From contig JAWKZW010000001.1 of NCBI GenBank assembly GCA_041395725.1, positions 62,001 to 126,000 on the forward strand: DNA of 64,000 bases, given 5' to 3'. Made by a program: the position numbers and the translations under genes. How positions within the stretch are numbered: position 1 is the first letter of the stretch; every line of letters starts with the position of its first letter. The notes beneath the pieces are model-generated. The model did not search any database, was not told the origin of the DNA, and worked only from the letters and a program-made list of their open reading frames with translations. Positions 25,946 to 34,566 of the stretch are shown one piece after another. The DNA is from Gammaproteobacteria bacterium (GTDB lineage Bacteria > Pseudomonadota > Gammaproteobacteria > Pseudomonadales > Pseudohongiellaceae).

Positions 25946-27016
25946 TCAGTTCGTTCTTGCGATCAGGTTGTTCACCAGTTGCGCTGCAATGGCGTCAGGG
26001 AAGATATTTTGTCCCACCAGCAGATCAATCCGAATCTGGCCGCTGGGCCTGGCGATTTGGTACGCACGCGCTGTGCTGCCGTAGCCGCCAGTCCGCGACA
26101 TATCCTTGACGTAGACATCGGCACTGAAGTTGTCGGATAGCGCGTAATCAGGATCCAAGCTGTTGGGTGGGGACAGCGGGTCGCCAGCAAAGGTAAGGGT
26201 CATTTCAATGCCAGCCTCTCCGACGATGCCGGAATATTTACAGGAAGAGTTTGGCAGGGATGGGTTCTGTGTGAGCGCCTCAGCCGCCGTGCCGCCGAAC
26301 AATGCTGCGATGGTGGCTCCGTCGTAGACACAGGGGTCCAGCGTAGGTTCTGCACTCGCTGCTACAATCGGGGTTGCTGTGGGCAATGCCTCGACAATCT
26401 CATCGGCAACGGCCCGCAACTGGTCAATAGAAGTTCTTACGCCTGTGGTTCTGATGTTGAACTGGCGATTGTCTGCATTGAAGACAAAGGCAAACGGGCG
26501 CGGCTTGTCAGCATCAAAGGTCGGATCGAGGATGGCAACGGCGTTGTTGCCGGGCCCGTCCTGCGGCTCCAGTACCGGAGACTCATCCATGTTGTATCTG
26601 ATGGTGCTTGGATCGACCACTGCCGACAGCGGAACTGCGCGAATGCTGAGAGCAAAACCCAGGTTCACATTCCACCTGCACTCATCCGGCGTAACGGCGC
26701 GCCGAACCATCGGCTCGCTTGTCATGACATTGTCCACAGCCGCGTTGGCGCTTGCGTCTGAAAGCCAGGGGCAAATGGGCGGGACCACTGGTGCTACGCT
26801 CTGTTGCGACTGCGCCTGTGCAAGGTCGATCGGTGCCGACGGAAGGTTTATCATCAGCGCACGTTCCGCTGCGGCTTCATTGGGTGATGATTGAGCGAGA
26901 TCACTATCGGCTGGGGTGTCGCCACATGCCACCAGCGTGATGGCAAGCAAAGCACCCAAGGAGCCTCTGAACGAAATAACCGGAACAATAAACCGGGGTG
27001 TGCGCTTGATAACCAT
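25946..27016 (-). CDS. Lipoprotein of unknown function with two similar Cys-containing modules
   Basis: The N-terminus has a lipobox (ALLAITLVAC, Cys about residue 31), so the mature protein is membrane-anchored. After a Ser/Ala/Gln-rich linker there are two modules of similar plan. Each opens with a Cys (ICPWLSDASANAAV; PCVYDGATIAALFGG) and has a second Cys before an aromatic residue (DECRW; SSCKYSG). This suggests a disulfide-bonded repeat like that in some DUF3558-type lipoproteins, but I do not recognise a named family with certainty. It is upstream of pgm on the same strand, 382 nt away. SD GGA lies 9 nt before the ATG. Confidence 0.6.
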   Translation of the reverse strand: MVIKRTPRFIVPVISFRGSLGALLAITLVACGDTPADSDLAQSSPNEAAAERALMINLPSAPIDLAQAQSQQSVAPVVPPICPWLSDASANAAVDNVMTSEPMVRRAVTPDECRWNVNLGFALSIRAVPLSAVVDPSTIRYNMDESPVLEPQDGPGNNAVAILDPTFDADKPRPFAFVFNADNRQFNIRTTGVRTSIDQLRAVADEIVEALPTATPIVAASAEPTLDPCVYDGATIAALFGGTAAEALTQNPSLPNSSCKYSGIVGEAGIEMTLTFAGDPLSPPNSLDPDYALSDNFSADVYVKDMSRTGGYGSTARAYQIARPSGQIRIDLLVGQNIFPDAIAAQLVNNLIARTN

Positions 27017-27200
27017 AAAATGTTTCCTTGACTGTTATTGCAGGATCGGTGGTAGGGATAAGCCTGTATCGGATGCGGCCTGCCTCAAAGGCTGCGGAGG
27101 CGTGACGGATGGCGCAAGACGGAACACTGATAACCTGAGTCGATAATCTCACATAATGCCAGATACAAGGAAGAATGGAGCGTATCTCCCAGGCCGGGTA

Positions 27201-27251
27201 TTGTCCAGTTTTGTGCCAGCCAAGCCAGGTAGCGGACATTCTACTATCGAG
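27201..27251. repeat. Degenerate direct repeat, right copy
   Basis: Matches 8071-8113 in the same orientation: identical for the first 11 nt, 23 of 30 over the first 30, then a shared CTATCGAG after a spacer of different length. See the left copy for interpretation. Confidence 0.4.
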
Positions 27252-27480
27252 AGCCTGCAACAATATGCTCTATAGACTCGCAGGAAAAACAGCCAGTTAT
27301 ACTCCGCATTTTTTGGTATTACTACACTCTTTCAGCATAATATTTTCTCCTCTACACTGGCCCGGTGATCGATGCGTTAGAGTTTTCTTGATGGCATCAA
27401 CAGCACTCAAAACATTTGATCATGCCATTTAAATTGACAGAGCAAAACATGCATTTTGGGCGAGGATTGTCGGTACATCT

Positions 27481-27502
27481 AAAAAAGCCGCCGGCTCTTT
27501 TT
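27481..27502 (-). terminator. Probable intrinsic terminator of the fadJ transcript
   Basis: On the minus strand a short GC stem around GAGCC-GGC-GGCT is flanked by A-rich sequence and followed by TTTTTT. It lies about 140 nt after the fadJ stop. Confidence 0.5.
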
Positions 27503-27639
27503 ATAGACTGTTTGTTTTCGAGGCAGGAGCGATGGCTGGACCCACTTGGCTGGAAATCGAGTGGGCGAGGATAAGTGTCACCTTTATAAGGCGCAACGTG
27601 CTCAGAAGGGAAGCGTTCACTGAACTGTTGAGCCAACGG

Positions 27640-29826
27640 CTATAACGCCTTCCAGCCGTCATCCGGCTTAAACCGTTCGCCATGCTCCGTAGCAAGCGAC
27701 GCAAGAACTGCGACAATGTCACCCACGCCCCGGTGCTTCGCGTAATGCATGGGCCCACCCCGGAACGGTGCAAAACCGGTGGCGAAAATCATTGCCGCAT
27801 CCAGTTGGTCCAGATCCGCCACGACGTTTTCCCGCCAGCACTCTATACAGGCATTGAGCAGGGGCAGCAACAGTCGATCCGTCAGTCTGTCGTTTTCAGC
27901 CCTGTTACCTGAACCTGCTTCAGGACTCTTGCCTTTCTGGGCCCGACCGTCTTTCCACTGGTAAAATCCCTGTCCTGACTTTTTACCCAGCTGCCCTTTT
28001 TCCACTTTCTCCCGCAGCCAGTCAGGCACAGTGGCCATGGGTTTATCAAGCTGGTTATTCAGGACGTCGGCAACATGCAGGCAGATATCAAGGCCTACCT
28101 GGTCAGCGAGCTCGATCGGCCCCATGGGCATTCCAAAATCCCTGGCGAGCTGATCAATCCGCTCCGCTGGCAGACCTTCGTCCAGCATCATCATGGCTTC
28201 CTGCAGATAGGGCGTCAGTGCGCGATTGACCAGAAAACCAGGGTAGCTCTGGACCGGGACCGGCAGCCTGCCGATAGCAGCGGTAAAGGCCATGGCCTGC
28301 TGCTGTACCTGTTCACTGATTTTGTCGTGAGAGACCACTTCGACAACGAGCATTCTCGCTACCGGATTGAAAAAATGGATACCCACAAGACGCGCTGGAT
28401 TCGACAGAAAAGACGCCAGTTCCGGTAACGGAATACTGGAGGTATTGGTTGCCAGAATTGCCGTCTCCTTCAAACGGGGTTCCACCTGCTGATAGATTTT
28501 CTGCTTGAGCTCCACGTTCTCGGGCACAGCTTCAATAACCAGGTCGGCATTGCCCAGTGTCCGCGCGTCAGGGTCAGGTATCAGTCGATCCAGCGTATCC
28601 CTGATCCCGATACTGGATTTATGCTTGTCCCGACAAAGGCCTGTTAAAGATTTCACCGCCGCTGCAATGGCTTCTTTCTTTACATCAGACAGTGACACCC
28701 GGTACCCCTGCAAGGCACACCATGCCGCGATATCACCACCCATAGCGCCGGCCCCGATCACATGAACATGACGAATGGCGCTTTTCTGTCTGACTGCCTG
28801 TTTCAGGCGTTCCCGCAGAAAAAACACCCGCACCAGGTTTCTACTCGTATCCGTTTCGAGCAGGCTGGCGAAGTATTCGATTTCTGCCCGCTGCATGGCA
28901 CGACTGTCGCCGCCATAACGGCGCCAGAGAGCTATCAGCGCAAAAGGCGCGGGGTAGTGCAATGGTGGTGCTTTTCTGGTTGTCTCGGCACGCATTTTAC
29001 GCGATGCCAGCTGGCGGACAGGGAATGTATTCAGCAGGCGCTGGCGCAAGGTCTGCCGTGGCCTGGCGATGCTGCCCTCAACAACCGCGGCGACGGCATT
29101 TTCAAGGTGGCGCTCTTCCACCAGCAGATTGACCAGGCCCCGATCCAGAGTCTGTCGGTGGTAGGCAGACTTACCAGTCAGCATCATGGTCATGGCGGTT
29201 AGCGGATCTATCAGGTTAATCAATCGGAAGGTGCCACCCAGGCCGGGATGCAGGCCCAGCAGAATCTCCGGAAACCCCATTTCCAAAGATTGGTCCGTGC
29301 CACTGATACCGATGCGGTAGTCACAGGCCAGTGCCAGTTCCAGGCCTCCACCCAGACAATGACCATGCACTGCAGCGATGGTCAGCAGCCGCAGGGCTGC
29401 CAGTCGGTCCAGTATGCCATGCCCGCGCTGCAGCAATTCCCTGAGCTCCACCCCGGTAGAAGTAGAAAACTGCTTGATATCAGCTCCGGCGCAGAAGCCG
29501 CCGGGTTTGAGTGAGCGAATTACCAGGGCCCGCGGTGGTGCACCGCCAGGGGCCTCATGGGATCCAGTTGCAGAGGCGGTTTCTAAACCCTCACTGAAAG
29601 TGCTGGAAGCAGTGCCATCAAGTTTGGCTTCCAGGGTGGCGAGGATGCTGTCGAACTCGCTAAGCACTTCTCCATTGAGCGTGTTGGTGGAACTGTCCTT
29701 TTTATCAAAGAAAAGCCACAACACGCCGTCCTGGCTTTCATGCAGACGCCAGTGACTCCAATCAGTTGATTGCCGTTGCTGATCGCGCAACTGCGTTTTC
29801 AACCGGTCGGCAATTGTTGCAGCCAT
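27640..29826 (-). CDS. fadJ: Fatty-acid oxidation multifunctional protein (enoyl-CoA hydratase/3-hydroxyacyl-CoA dehydrogenase)
   Basis: A 728-residue bifunctional beta-oxidation enzyme. The N-terminal crotonase half has the oxyanion-hole motifs GGFCAGADIKQF and HGHCLGGGLELALACDYRIG with the catalytic Glu region MGFPEILLGLHPGLGGTFR. The C-terminal half is the NAD-binding dehydrogenase (VHVIGAGAMGGDIAAWCALQG, IHFFNPVARMLVVEVV). It is FadJ/FadB-like. The thiolase gene lies upstream on the same strand, 77 nt away, so the two form a fad operon. AGGAG lies 7 nt before the ATG. The linker between the first strands and the oxyanion loop is unusually long and Ala/Gly/Thr-rich (about residues 68-98). 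Confidence 0.9.
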   Translation of the reverse strand: MAATIADRLKTQLRDQQRQSTDWSHWRLHESQDGVLWLFFDKKDSSTNTLNGEVLSEFDSILATLEAKLDGTASSTFSEGLETASATGSHEAPGGAPPRALVIRSLKPGGFCAGADIKQFSTSTGVELRELLQRGHGILDRLAALRLLTIAAVHGHCLGGGLELALACDYRIGISGTDQSLEMGFPEILLGLHPGLGGTFRLINLIDPLTAMTMMLTGKSAYHRQTLDRGLVNLLVEERHLENAVAAVVEGSIARPRQTLRQRLLNTFPVRQLASRKMRAETTRKAPPLHYPAPFALIALWRRYGGDSRAMQRAEIEYFASLLETDTSRNLVRVFFLRERLKQAVRQKSAIRHVHVIGAGAMGGDIAAWCALQGYRVSLSDVKKEAIAAAVKSLTGLCRDKHKSSIGIRDTLDRLIPDPDARTLGNADLVIEAVPENVELKQKIYQQVEPRLKETAILATNTSSIPLPELASFLSNPARLVGIHFFNPVARMLVVEVVSHDKISEQVQQQAMAFTAAIGRLPVPVQSYPGFLVNRALTPYLQEAMMMLDEGLPAERIDQLARDFGMPMGPIELADQVGLDICLHVADVLNNQLDKPMATVPDWLREKVEKGQLGKKSGQGFYQWKDGRAQKGKSPEAGSGNRAENDRLTDRLLLPLLNACIECWRENVVADLDQLDAAMIFATGFAPFRGGPMHYAKHRGVGDIVAVLASLATEHGERFKPDDGWKAL

Positions 29827-29860
29827 GGTCAGACTCCTCTGGTTCTTTCCTGTTAATCCC

Positions 29861-29910
29861 GCTTGTTGAACCGCTCGTTACACCTGTTTGTTGAGCCCGT
29901 TTGTTAAACC
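29861..29910. repeat. Four imperfect 12-13-nt tandem repeats at the thiolase/fadJ junction
   Basis: Units of the form CGTTTGTTGAACC run from 29861 to 29910. They span the last codons and stop of the thiolase gene and part of the spacer before fadJ. Probably a local slippage product. Confidence 0.5.
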
Positions 29911-31223
29911 CGCTCCAGCAGGATGGAACCGCCCTGCCCGCCACCGATACACTGGGTGGCGATACCACGCTGTTTACCAAGCTGATGCAGAGCATTGGCC
30001 AGATGCAGGACGATACGATTACCACTGGTACCTACCGGGTGGCCGACTCCAATGGCGCCGCCATGCACATTGAGTATCGCCTGGTCCAGTTCGCCGGCGG
30101 CTTCTTCCAGGCCCAGAACAGACCGGCAAAAGTCGTCACTCTTCCAGGCTTCGAGACAAGCCAGTACCTGGGCAGCAAACGCCTCATTGATTTCCCACAA
30201 CTCGATGTCAGCAAGCTTCAACCCATGGCGCTGCAGCAGTGCGGTGGAAGACAGCACTGGCCCGAGCCCCATGATGGAGGGGTCGAGTGCTGCCCAGGCT
30301 GAGTCAACAAGGCGGGCTTTCGGGGTCAGCCCATAGGTCTCGACAGCTTCCTCTGAGGCCAGAATTACCCAGCAGGCCCCGTCTGTGATTTGCGAGCTGT
30401 TGCCGGCAGTAACCCGACCGTAGGGCGGTTCGAAGGCGGGCTTCAACCTGGCCAGTTTGGCAGCGCTACTGTCTGGCCGGACACCATCGTCCTTGGCGTA
30501 AATATTGCCGTATCGATCAATTGCCGGCTCGATCTCAGTATCGAAGACACCGTTTTCCTGGGCCTGATGCAGTCGTTGCTGGCTGCGGGCGGCATATTCA
30601 TCAGCCGCCTGGCGCGAAATAGAAAACAACTGCGCCAGCTTCTCCGCCGTCTGCCCCATGTTCATCGCCACCACTGGATCGGTAAGGCCCCGCTCAAGAC
30701 CGATAACCGGCTTAAAAAAGCCGGGTCGAATTCTGCTCAGAACCCGCAGCCGTTCAAGCGGGGATCTCGCTTTGGCCAGGGCGGCAAACCAGGCCACAGC
30801 CCGCTGGCTAAACAGCAGCGGTGCGTGACTCAGTGCTTCGGCGCCACCTGCCAGAATCAGGTTCGCATCGCCGCTGCGGATCGACCGAAAAGCACTGTCA
30901 ATGGACTGCATGCCGGAACCGCAGTTGATCTGCACGGTGTAAGCGGTCATTTTTTCACCCATTCCCAAGCGCAATGCGGCGACCCGGGACGGATTCATTT
31001 CTTCAGAGACCACGTTGACACAACCAAGTATGACCTGATCGTATTGGTCCGGCGCCATAGGCTGTCTGAGCAGCAGGGGTCGGCCACACTGCACCGCCAG
31101 GTCCACCGGCGTGAAGGGCCCCGGTTCGCCCCGGGCCTTGATAAATGGCGTACGTGCGCCATCGACCAGGTAGACCGGACGGGCCTGTGAATTGTCAGGT
31201 ATTGATTGTTGGACGCTGCTCAT
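29904..31223 (-). CDS. fadI: Acetyl-CoA C-acyltransferase (3-ketoacyl-CoA thiolase, FadI-like)
   Basis: Thiolase of 439 residues that cleaves 3-ketoacyl-CoA in the last step of beta-oxidation. The nucleophilic Cys is in QINCGSGMQSIDSAF, the His in NVHGGAIGVGHPVGTSG, and the second Cys in CIGGGQGGS. The FadI subgroup is suggested by its length and pairing with fadJ. The ATG at 31223 has GAGGA 4 nt upstream; eleven upstream codons are probably not translated. It is first in the two-gene fad operon. Confidence 0.9.
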   Translation of the reverse strand: MSSVQQSIPDNSQARPVYLVDGARTPFIKARGEPGPFTPVDLAVQCGRPLLLRQPMAPDQYDQVILGCVNVVSEEMNPSRVAALRLGMGEKMTAYTVQINCGSGMQSIDSAFRSIRSGDANLILAGGAEALSHAPLLFSQRAVAWFAALAKARSPLERLRVLSRIRPGFFKPVIGLERGLTDPVVAMNMGQTAEKLAQLFSISRQAADEYAARSQQRLHQAQENGVFDTEIEPAIDRYGNIYAKDDGVRPDSSAAKLARLKPAFEPPYGRVTAGNSSQITDGACWVILASEEAVETYGLTPKARLVDSAWAALDPSIMGLGPVLSSTALLQRHGLKLADIELWEINEAFAAQVLACLEAWKSDDFCRSVLGLEEAAGELDQAILNVHGGAIGVGHPVGTSGNRIVLHLANALHQLGKQRGIATQCIGGGQGGSILLERV

Positions 31224-31499
31224 TCGGTCCTCTGTTGGTATAGTGATGACATTCACCGGAAATCATCCGATCTCGCGCAGGATCAATCAGGTCGGAGCGC
31301 TATTGGGATGTTCCGGACGATCCCGTCACGGCTCTGCCCAGCGAAAAGTCTGCGGTCAGGAACATCGATAATCCTCACGCTCAACATAGCACAGGCATGG
31401 CAACTCTTTAGCAACAGTGTTGCGAATCTTTGATCCGCTGTGGGCGTTTTAATCTATCAACCGGGTCGTGTTGCCTCACTTCCGAACAAGCCAGAAAAA

Positions 31500-32921
31500 C
31501 TAGTCAACTCGGTGCGCATCCAGCTTCAGTTCATCCCACATCCAACGGCTGTCATAGGGCTTGTGTCCCTGTGTTGCGGCACGACGCAGTTCGTTATTCT
31601 CCAGAGACTTCAACCATTCTATGACCTGCTCCTTTCCCTTCCTGCTCTTTACACGCTGACGCGGGCTTTTGTCACCCAGCATGGGAATAGGTTCATCAAG
31701 ACACTGACGGTAGTGTTGATCCAACATGTTGTGGATAACTTCAGCGGCAAGCTCAGGATCAATACTATCTGCCGGCTCCCCATCGTTATCGCTGTTGCGG
31801 TGGATTTGATTTTCAGTCATCAGTTGCTCGGGCGTCTGCAGTTTGATCAGCGCCGGGCCGACGAGACCATCCAGTAGCGCTGCCAATACCTCCTTTGCGC
31901 GATTGGTCCGCTCCACGGAGTTGGTGGTAAGCGTCAATGCCCCCGGCGCTAATGCCAGTGTGCCACTGATCAGCCGTTGTCCCCCCTGATAGGTTTCTAT
32001 GGACAGACCGCGTATTGATTTTTTGCCGCTGGCATCAGGCTCCGGCAACCATACCCAGGCAGTCCCATCCGGATTGTCGCGCTCCCATTCGGAGGCGGCA
32101 TCCAGGCGTCGCATAATCTCATCAAGCTGCTCAGCAACGAACGGAAAACGGGTTTCGGTAAATACCAGTGTCTCTTCGTCACGGTTGACCATTTCAGGCA
32201 TTGGCCCATGAAGGCGTTCCAGGATATCCATGAGCCAGATGGAGGTGAAGGCAGGAGCGGCTTCCTGCAGAAATAATTCGTCCAGGTTTTCCTCTAAGTT
32301 TTCGGTTCTGGCTTCCATACCGGTTGCCCACGAGTGTTCTCTTTTGAATTCTTTTCGTGATTCAGCGAGTACCCTCAGCAGGTCTTGTGCCACCTCCTGG
32401 GGAAATGGCAGCATGCCGCCGGAAAAAACATAATTACCATTTACATGCAGCAACCGCGCTGCAATCCGATCCCACTTGACCATATTTCTTGTACCCTTAT
32501 GCTCATGGACACGGATCGTTTCTCCGCCACGCACCAGGTCACGCAAGTCACAATGACGGCCGGGTGAGACTTTAGTTACTTCGTAGAGGGAAAGTACAGA
32601 ATCCCGAAGTTCTTGTAGATAGCGGCGGCCGGGAACACTCTCGCGCCAACCACGACGCTTCAGATAGTCATCGATAATATTCTTGTCATTCGGTGGTAAC
32701 CGACGGCAGACGAAATCCTCGAACACCATTCCAAACAGCATGCCCCCGAATCCTGCTTCTTCAAGTTCCTGTATAAGCTCTTCCTGGCTTATATTGAGGT
32801 GGTCGCAAACGGGAGCTAAGTGAACATCGAACCTGGCCGTCTGTTCTTTCAGCCACCCGGGTTGCTCCATCCACTTCATAAGGTTTTGTACGGCTTTGTC
32901 AATATTGCTTTGCTTTCCCAT
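31500..32921 (-). CDS. Unknown protein (473 aa) with DUF2384-like C-terminal segment
   Basis: I do not recognise a named family for the whole protein. It has no signal peptide or membrane helix, so it should be cytosolic. The region around residues 405-445 (MLDQHYRQCLDEPIPMLGDK, then SPRQRVKSRKGKEQVIEWLK) resembles short modules found at the ends of SEC-C/plasmid-type and Xre/MbcA-related proteins; the match is weak. Two long, strongly charged helical stretches surround a core with a VWLPEPDASGKKSIRGLS strand region. The ATG at 32921 has GGA upstream; an earlier one at 32939 is in frame. It is 45 nt downstream of the exported protein at 32967. Confidence 0.55.
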   Translation of the reverse strand: MGKQSNIDKAVQNLMKWMEQPGWLKEQTARFDVHLAPVCDHLNISQEELIQELEEAGFGGMLFGMVFEDFVCRRLPPNDKNIIDDYLKRRGWRESVPGRRYLQELRDSVLSLYEVTKVSPGRHCDLRDLVRGGETIRVHEHKGTRNMVKWDRIAARLLHVNGNYVFSGGMLPFPQEVAQDLLRVLAESRKEFKREHSWATGMEARTENLEENLDELFLQEAAPAFTSIWLMDILERLHGPMPEMVNRDEETLVFTETRFPFVAEQLDEIMRRLDAASEWERDNPDGTAWVWLPEPDASGKKSIRGLSIETYQGGQRLISGTLALAPGALTLTTNSVERTNRAKEVLAALLDGLVGPALIKLQTPEQLMTENQIHRNSDNDGEPADSIDPELAAEVIHNMLDQHYRQCLDEPIPMLGDKSPRQRVKSRKGKEQVIEWLKSLENNELRRAATQGHKPYDSRWMWDELKLDAHRVD

Positions 32922-32966
32922 AAACTTTATTCCGCGCATTGATCAGGTCAGGGGCTCCTCCCTGTT

Positions 32967-33917
32967 CTAGCCGTTCCCTCCGTCGCGGATCCAGATCGTT
33001 CCAATCATTTCACGAACCGACACATTCTTCTTCAACACGCGAGGCAGAATGTGGTCGACGTGCGGTTCGTACGTGAGGTCAGTCTGCATCAACGGCACGA
33101 TTTCATTACCTTCGACCTCGAAATCATACGAGCGGATCATATTGCCGTCGGTCGCACGACCGACTCGTACTTCGTACGAACCGTCGACCAGCAGATCGTC
33201 AAGCATGAACAGTTCGGCGTTGGCTTCCATTCTGGCCTCGTGAGGATGAAACAGGCTGGCACTTGTGCGTTTAAAATGGCCAGTGGCGATATTGCCCAAG
33301 GTGCGTTTACTGTGGGCAACTACGTTGCCGTCGCGCAGCAATTCGATGAAAAACTGGTCACTGCGCTGGCCTTCTGGCAAGTCTAACCCACCAACCCAGA
33401 AATTCAATTCGAGGAAAGGTTCGTCTTTGTACAGGTTCTGGGTGAAGTGCGCATGCGTGCGCCAATAACCATCGAAAGCGAATGTGGGCTCAGGATTGAA
33501 GGGGTCATCACCCTTGCCAGTCTGAATAAGGCGTACGGGCAGTCGTGTAACAGGCTTGCCAGCGACAAGATATACAAGCGTGTAGATGCCTGGCTCGGTG
33601 AGCATAACCTCGGCGGGGCCTTGAATTCGGACGCGCGCGAATACACCGTCGCGCAGCGCTTCTTCGAAGTAGGGAAATCGGCTTACGACTTGACCTTCCG
33701 GGTCGAGCACCGCGACTTCACCGATGAAATCGCCCTCTCCCGCAAAAGCAACGATGTTATCGCCGAAACTGATCAGGCCGTTGGATTCGTCGAAGTAGGT
33801 ATCCAGAATGGTTTCAAAGTCTACCGTTGGTTGAAAGTCCTGCGCGCTTACCGCAGGCAATATTGCGCAACCCGTCAGGGCAATAATCGTTGTAAAAATC
33901 CACCGCTTGAACAGCAT
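32967..33917 (-). CDS. Exported beta-rich protein of unknown function
   Basis: A signal peptide (MLFKRWIFTTIIALTGCAIL, likely cut after VSAQ, though the Cys could alternatively act as a weak lipobox) precedes about 290 residues rich in short beta strands. DGYWRTHAHFTQN and LELNFWVGGLDLPEG look like folded core elements. No enzyme motif is visible. AGGAG lies 6 nt before the ATG. It is followed by the unknown 473-aa gene in the same direction, so the two may be co-transcribed. Confidence 0.6.
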   Translation of the reverse strand: MLFKRWIFTTIIALTGCAILPAVSAQDFQPTVDFETILDTYFDESNGLISFGDNIVAFAGEGDFIGEVAVLDPEGQVVSRFPYFEEALRDGVFARVRIQGPAEVMLTEPGIYTLVYLVAGKPVTRLPVRLIQTGKGDDPFNPEPTFAFDGYWRTHAHFTQNLYKDEPFLELNFWVGGLDLPEGQRSDQFFIELLRDGNVVAHSKRTLGNIATGHFKRTSASLFHPHEARMEANAELFMLDDLLVDGSYEVRVGRATDGNMIRSYDFEVEGNEIVPLMQTDLTYEPHVDHILPRVLKKNVSVREMIGTIWIRDGGNG

Positions 33918-34566
33918 CTCGAACTCCTGTGCGTGTAGGGAAGAGAAAGACGCCCCAACCTTTACCTTTCATGTATCGAAGGCTGCCATCGAAGACGGAT
34001 GCCTAAAAGTGGCATTGTGCAACACCGATTCAGTCTTTATAACGGGGACTTCTGCGAAGACAAACATAAATCATATCGACCTGGATGTCGATGACAGCAA
34101 CTACGACATTGCCACCTTGAACAAACACAGCGGCGAGTGCCTGTCCTGTAAAATCCAACCGACTCTTAAGGTCCTCCTCACTGTCTAATCCAAGCCCGAT
34201 CCAAGATCAGGCCAAGGTCAAACCAAAGTCAATATCGATATTCGGTCAGACATCGATAGCTGACTTAATACTACTCTTACGTTCATCACTGCTGGCCCGA
34301 GGGATGCGCTCGTACCAGGGAAGCTGAGCTGGCCGCAGTACCGGGGACCCGGTCTGCATACACTATGCTATTAACCCGGCGAACAGGAATATCTGATGTA
34401 ATGCGCGAATGTAAACCAGGGAACCGCTGATTACTTACAGGAGACTCAGTGTATAATCCGGCAGATAATAATCGAGACTGCTATCCCTATATTCTCACGA
34501 TCAAGAGGTCAATCTAGGGAACCTCTGACCGCTTGATTTTACCACCCCCTTGTCGGTGCTTTATTC
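33918..34566. other. Gene-free divergent region before the multicopper oxidase
   Basis: About 650 nt. It holds two copies of a short motif (GGGAACCGCTGATTA at 34419 and AGGGAACCTCTGAC at 34516) and a TATAAT (34452) that could be the -10 of the multicopper oxidase. A 93-codon plus-strand frame at 33907 is not supported by family or start signals. Confidence 0.4.

Larger units (their letters stand above)
27017..27639. other. Gene-free stretch between the lipoprotein and fadJ
   Basis: About 620 nt without a convincing gene. It holds the right copy of the degenerate direct repeat (27201-27251) and a minus-strand terminator-like hairpin (27481-27502). Short open frames here lack family signatures. 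Confidence 0.4.

Noticed and set aside
27397..27636. Minus-strand frame of 79 codons with several Cys residues after fadJ
   Set aside because: It runs through a terminator-like hairpin, and the Cys pattern fits no known small zinc protein.
33907..34188. 93-codon plus-strand frame in the gene-free region before the multicopper oxidase
   Set aside because: No recognisable fold, no ribosome binding site, and the first codons overlap the start of an antisense gene.
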